From NCBI GenBank assembly GCA_021307315.1, contig JAJSPD010000006.1, positions 186,001-250,000 on the forward strand: a DNA stretch of 64,000 nucleotides. The letters run 5' to 3'. This stretch comes from Bisporella sp. PMI_857. Taxonomy: Eukaryota; Ascomycota; Leotiomycetes; Helotiales; Helotiaceae. Both the position numbers and the translations under genes were made by a program. Below are positions 59,125 through 64,000 of this stretch, piece after piece (the stretch's first letter is position 1; every line of letters starts with the position of its first letter). The notes under the pieces were generated by a model. It did not search any database, had not been told where the DNA came from, and worked only from the letters and a program-made list of their open reading frames with translations.

Positions 59125-62033
59125 CTCCTTCCAACCACCCTCTGGTGTATGTGCTGACTTCTGGAGTGTTGTTGCGGTCCTCTGTCGCTAAGAAATTGTA
59201 CCCCTGAACTGACGGCAACCCTAATCCATTTGAATTGATAAGGCGCCGCTCCTGCCAGCACCAGGGCCCCGGATTCTTCAAACTCAATTGTGCTCTACCT
59301 TTGTACAGACCGACCATCGATCCCAAGAGTGCCCAGTCGAAATATTGAAAGAAAAGAAGATATACTGCTCGGGATGCTTAATTAAAAAGGGACCGTTTAT
59401 GTGCTGCTGCAGCGTCTTGGTGCTTTCTAGCGGCGATCTAGTTCGCTGCAAGTGAGACCTCCAATGGACCAGTAAATATTGCCGCCGCAATGGACCCCCA
59501 CGAATGATGTTGATTCACGAATTCCGAATCTACCTACGTCGTCGTCGGGAAATCACACTTTGAGCCCTTTGGAAGAAGTAATGTTTGGAACAGCAGTAGC
59601 AGTTTCAATCAGCATATCGCATTGACCTTCCCCGCCTGCGCACAGATCCCACATTCTGAAGGTTTTGTTCAGGGGGGGGCAGCTTCAATTATAGCCAATT
59701 GAAAGCCATAATTGACTCGTTCAAGCAGGAAAGCTTGGCTATTGCAAGCCCCGTTCCCTCGTTATCGGCCTATTCTTAAGATAATATCGATATTAAGAAC
59801 TACCATTGCTTTCCTAATCCAGTTTCAGACCACCTTAAGCAGAAAACAAAAGAATCTATTTTCATATGAGATCTGATGAACGATTTTCTCAAGCCTCATG
59901 TCTCTTGTTTTGTGGCGTGAAACAACAAGCTGAATGTTGAAATCGCCGGATATCATCATCAGCTAGAAACAGACAAACCCTTCTTTAGGTGAAGTAGCCA
60001 TGAGTAGGTCCATGTTTCCAAGTCGACTGACTTGTGTAGCATCAACGACCGCCCAAGGGGGTGCCCATAGTGCTTCCAGACTTAAAAATTAAGTCGCTGG
60101 GTTTACCCTGCTCTCTGTACAGTATATCTAAATGATTACAAACCGGCCTAGAGAGCTTAGATATTTAATCAAGAGAATACAGTGTATATTTCTGGGGATA
60201 TATATGTACAGTTCCCCATCTTCAGATGTGCATTTATCTGCTGGTCGACTAAGGACAGGGAGTTTGTCTTAGATGAGGCTTACTGAGAAGCAGAAACAAG
60301 AATAATTGTTCCCCGCTACTCTAAGTCCATATTGCGCATCGCTAAAGTCATCTTCGTCATATTTTCTCCATTCACGTCCGGGTCGATCTGGTGTTCGCTT
60401 GGCCAATTATCATCCTCATCTGAGCCACTTCTTAGAATTCGGCTGTCTTCGTCGAATTTCGGTACTCTGGAATCGGTCTTTCACATCTCATTATTGCCTG
60501 AATAATTCGGAAATCGAATAACCAATATAGCCCAGCTTGCCATTCTAAGTTTCAAAATACAGATCTAAAGATATGCCATCTTCCTCCGGCTCACTGATGT
60601 TCGATCTCTTAACATCATACCTTGTATAGTCCACAAATCTCAAAAACATCCGCGGATCTGAGAGCATTAGTAGGTTTCAAAATAACTGGTAAAACTCTCT
60701 CGATATCGCTATCCGAGAACACAACTCTTCTAGCTGTTGGTAATGTACAATCTGTCTTTCAAATTGCCGGTTACAATAGCGCTGGAAAAGACTTGATGAG
60801 TTGCTAGTCTCTGTTGAGATGCTTCACGGTATGTTTGCTTTTGCTGCTGGAAATGCATTGGAAGAAGTTTAATTTTTTAGGAAATTTGGTGCGATGCTCC
60901 TTTGTAGGCCTTGCTTTGACGGTTTGAAAATCATTCCTATAGCACGCAGCCGCTGCTGCCAAATGATTCTAATCTAATTCCAAACTGCCTCTTCGATTTC
61001 TCCCGACATACCGAACGATCTAAGCTTGACTTCCTTTGCCATCCTAAGAAGCATTGACCGCATCGTCTCCAAAGCCTAGCGGGCTCTGTTACCTCAGCAA
61101 ATCCAAAGTGACCATCTTCACTAGGAGTAAGTACGACAACATTAAATTTCGGTGGCTACTAAGTTCCAATTTTGGGATAAGGCTTGAATAAAATTATCAG
61201 CCTTAGCCTTCTGTTTGGGCGTGGTTTGAACGGTTTTCGGGACCCATACCTGGTCGCTTTGTTCTTTTCTTGAATTCCTTTCTTAAATTCTCATGGTCTA
61301 TTGAGTTCGGGCAGAATGTGCTACTTACTCGAAATCCCAATTGCAAATCCGCAGCTACTTCAGTCTGGTTACAATCCAGACACTCTCATTGAGGCATCTA
61401 ACGGGTACTGTTATTTCCTTTGAGGCGTTTAACTGCTACTGTAACCATTTGCTTGGGAAATATTTTTCTGGTGCGCAGTATAAGCAGATCCGTTTGCCAT
61501 AAATTCTCTCCTAGCGTATGTGATTGTCTAATATGTGCCTCGAGTGTATCTACTATATATAGTACACAAGTTCTTGGTCTCTGTTGCCTGGTTTTGTCAA
61601 AGATATTGATCTCTCTATAAAGTAGATGGATGATATTAGTACCACAAATCCATCATAAAGATTAACAATACGTATATGAAACGTAATTTCCGATGAGTCA
61701 GGGTAATGACTTTCCCAATAATAAAACCCAGTTCAAGTAGCGATTCACGCTCCCGATAACACGATATCACGTGCTATTTCGTCTTTTGCTATCGCCCTCG
61801 TCAGCGAAAGGTTGAAAATAAAGAGTGATGCAATTCTTCATCTATCAAATATCTCAGATATCTCAGGGGGGCCAGTTTTTAAATTACGTCCCTACATTGG
61901 GCTTTTTTTCCGGACATAGGTCTTCTTCAAATCACAAGATCACTTTGCCCGGCGTGGGACGAACATTGGAACCGCCTATGACTCCGATCTATGCACTTTA
62001 TAACCAAGAGTCACTTATAGAATATCACTCAAG
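59125..62033. other. AT-rich, gene-poor region
   Basis: 2.9 kb without a convincing gene. On the minus strand between about 61300 and 60880 short protein-like stretches appear (DQVWVPKTVQTTPKQKAK) separated by stops; they could be remains of a mobile element or of an old gene but match nothing I can name. Confidence 0.4.
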
Positions 62034-62445
62034 ATGTCCGCTTCTACAAGCTTGTCACCCCCTCTCCAATGGCCAATACTGGCAGCGTGGCACGCGATCA
62101 CCTTGCAAACGAGAAGAACCTTCCTCTCCTGGACAAGAACGGGACTCGGTTTCGTAGCCCTTGGTGTAGCTTTAGCAAAAGCTCGATGCTCTAGAAGCAC
62201 TGTCTCCAGCTCTCAGGCATGATCATGGAAATCTGAAGCCTGCATCAGCTGCCTTGGTAGCATCTGGAGCCGGATGTTTAAGCTATGGGACGACGAGATA
62301 TTTTGCCTCAATGAGGTTGCTGCAAAGGGGTCTTTTCAGACCCAATGTAGTAGGAATCGCTTTGGTAGCTGCCACCAGTGGAATGGTAGCTGGCGGAGGG
62401 ATAGTAATGGTTGTTAAGCAGGAGAAGGCTGTCGAGGTAATATGA
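62034..62445 (+). CDS. DUF202-type small membrane protein, one indel
   Basis: Short membrane protein with the DUF202 signature: RTFLSWTRTGLGFVALGVAL at the first membrane segment. The frame ends early (after VSSSQA) unless one base is dropped from the AAAA near 62176-62179; then LDALEALSPALRHDHG, the segment SGAGCLSYGTTRYFASMRLL, NVVGIALVAATSGMVAGGGI and a stop at 62445 follow. Total about 136 aa with three hydrophobic helices, normal for the family, which also forms the C-terminal part of VTC complex proteins. Function of the stand-alone fungal proteins is not known. The gene is 500 bases upstream of the aldo/keto reductase. Confidence 0.7.
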
Positions 62446-62947
62446 TCTTGTGGAGAACCAAACACATGCACCTTGGCTCCTGCATTATTTACTTGATTAT
62501 GCAATTAAATATCCTATCAAAAGCACTGAGTTAGTACCTGGAGACGAATACAATATTGGCAACGTTTCTAGCCCTCAAAAGTGGGGTGAATCTGGAATAT
62601 ATTTACAGTACCCAAGTCGGAGACAAGCCAGCTTGACTTCCTGTCCACTAATCAACCCAAACATTTCGAACATTATTGTCACCTCTACAAGTCTTTCATC
62701 TATTCGAACCGACATTTTTTCTTTGTACCATAACACTTCCTTCACCCTTTCACATAGGGGGGTATCTCCAAGAAAGCCCTGCATAGCACAGAAACCAATC
62801 CTTGTATTTACCGCATATTTCCGCTTAGGAGTCACTGCACAAGTCATCAGTTTCCAAGCTCGTGGCCCAATCGGCAACCCGTGAATAACCAACGGACATT
62901 CGCCATCTACTACCAGGGATGATGTTATACGTCAAGTAACTTGTCTG
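62446..62947. other. Intergenic, nothing recognised
   Basis: Separates the DUF202 gene and the reductase. One 144-codon open frame (62450-62884) has no recognisable domain. Confidence 0.45.
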
Positions 62948-64000
62948 ATGGCGATCCCCACATTCACGCTCAACAACGGTGTCGAGATTCCTGCTCTTGG
63001 TTTTGGGACTTTCGCTGCTGAAGGCACCGCCAGTAAGGGCACAATACAAAAGGCTGTCTTCACTGCTCTAGAAACTGGTTATAGGCATCTAGACTGTGCT
63101 TGGTAGTAAGTCTACACTTTTGAAAGAGAAGAACCATGCTGATTATACTACATTTACCGGAACGAAGATGAGGTTGGGGCTGGGTTATGGGAGTTTTTGT
63201 CGACACACCCAGATGTGAAGCGTGATGATATCTTTATCACGACGAAAGTCTGGCCGCATTTGTTTGAGCCCGAAGATATTGAGTGGAGTTTGAACAACTC
63301 TCTGGAGAATCTACATCTTGATTATGTGGATTGCTTCTTGCTTCACTGGCCATTTGCGGCTGAGAAGACTGAAAATCATGAAATTAAACGTAATCCAGAT
63401 GGGAAAGTTTGTAGAAGCATTGGTATAACTACTTAAAAGAAACAACTAACGGTGCTACAGTATATCATCAACAAGGCCTTGACAGACAACCACAAGCCAG
63501 TCTGGAAAACTATGGAAAAATTATACAAGGAAGGGAAAGCTAGGTCTATTGGGGTCTCAAACTTCAAGATCGAGCACCTCGAAGCAATACTTAAATACGC
63601 CGAAATCAGGCCGGCCATCAATCAAGTTGAGATTCATCCACTACTCCCCAACACGGAGCTTCTGGAGTTCTGTTGGTCTCATGACATCCTACCTGCCGCA
63701 TATTCTCCCCTTGGATCACAAGAGAAGGCGCCAGAGAAGGTCATGGAGAATGCCGAGCTGCAAGATATCGCAGCGAAGAAGAACGTAGACTTAGCACAGC
63801 TGCTGATAACCTGGGGCATCAAGAGAGGATACGTTGTGCTACCAAAGAGCGCAACAGAATCACGAATCAAGAGCAACTTCCAGCTCCTGGATTTGAGCGA
63901 TGAGGAATTCGAGGCAGTGCAGGAGGTTGCGAAAGGTCGGCACACTCGGTTCGTAAATCCGGTAGACATGTTTGGATACAAAGTATGGCCGGAGGAATCT
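62948..64000 (+). CDS. Aldo/keto reductase, cut by window edge
   Basis: NADPH-dependent carbonyl reductase with a TIM-barrel fold. ATG 62948 gives IPTFTLNNGVEIPALGFGTF. Catalytic tetrad visible: Asp in GYRHLDCAW, Tyr in YRNEDEVGAGL (across intron 1), Lys in DIFITTKVWPHLF, His in CFLLHWPF. Cofactor-binding segments: KEGKARSIGVSNFKIEHL, AINQVEIHPLLPN, AAYSPLGSQEKAP, VVLPKSATESRIKSNFQLLD. Intron 1 starts with GTAAG at 63106 but the base before CGG at 63157 is not preceded by AG, so the acceptor seems to have lost a G. Intron 2 (63407-63460) is normal. The last residues seen (MFGYKVWPEES) are close to the usual C-terminus, but no stop is reached, so the 3' end is outside the window. Substrate cannot be deduced. 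Confidence 0.88.

Overview
The window is nuclear DNA of a filamentous ascomycete (Pezizomycotina). Genes have short introns of about 45-80 nt with GTRNGT donors. Their products are typical of this group: the meiotic proteins HFM1/MER3 and HOP1, a CDC4-like F-box/WD40 protein, the 51-kDa subunit of complex I, an Art1/LDB19-type arrestin, a P450 and an ADF-H protein. Gene content would fit Leotiomycetes, but that is only an impression. I saw no rRNA, tRNA, CRISPR array or intact transposon.

Layout. 0-3 kb holds a doubtful small secreted protein and a DsbA/FrnE-like thioredoxin-fold oxidoreductase. 3.3-18.9 kb is dense housekeeping sequence: TFIIE-beta (-), the giant coiled-coil nucleoporin Mlp/Tpr (+), dynactin p27 (-) divergent from complex I 51 kDa (+), PEX11 (+), a small multi-pass membrane protein (-) and a transaldolase-fold protein (+). 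19.2-34.7 kb holds four minus-strand genes: HFM1/MER3 helicase, a Golgi-type nucleotide-sugar transporter, a 779-aa conserved low-complexity protein and HOP1 (HORMA + PHD). 36.5-39.8 kb is the CDC4-like gene. 39.8-54.5 kb is looser, accessory-like sequence: a secreted protein made of two related cysteine modules, a long simple-repeat-rich spacer, the arrestin gene, a decayed kinase-like gene, a P450 and a zinc-finger-like relic. 55.1-59.1 kb is an ADF-H domain protein (-). After an AT-rich gene-poor gap come a DUF202 protein and an aldo/keto reductase cut by the right edge.

The most striking signal is technical or evolutionary, not a new system. Many conserved genes are broken by isolated one-nucleotide indels, usually in short homopolymers. 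If these are allowed for, family-typical full-length proteins appear (TFIIE-beta, Mlp/Tpr, PEX11, transaldolase, CDC4, arrestin and others). Several other long genes are uninterrupted. I read this as uncorrected sequencing or assembly error for the essential genes. The kinase-like gene and the zinc-finger ORF look more like true decay. I did not find convincing evidence of an undescribed biological system; the best biological candidate is the tandem-module secreted protein at 41.4-42.7 kb.
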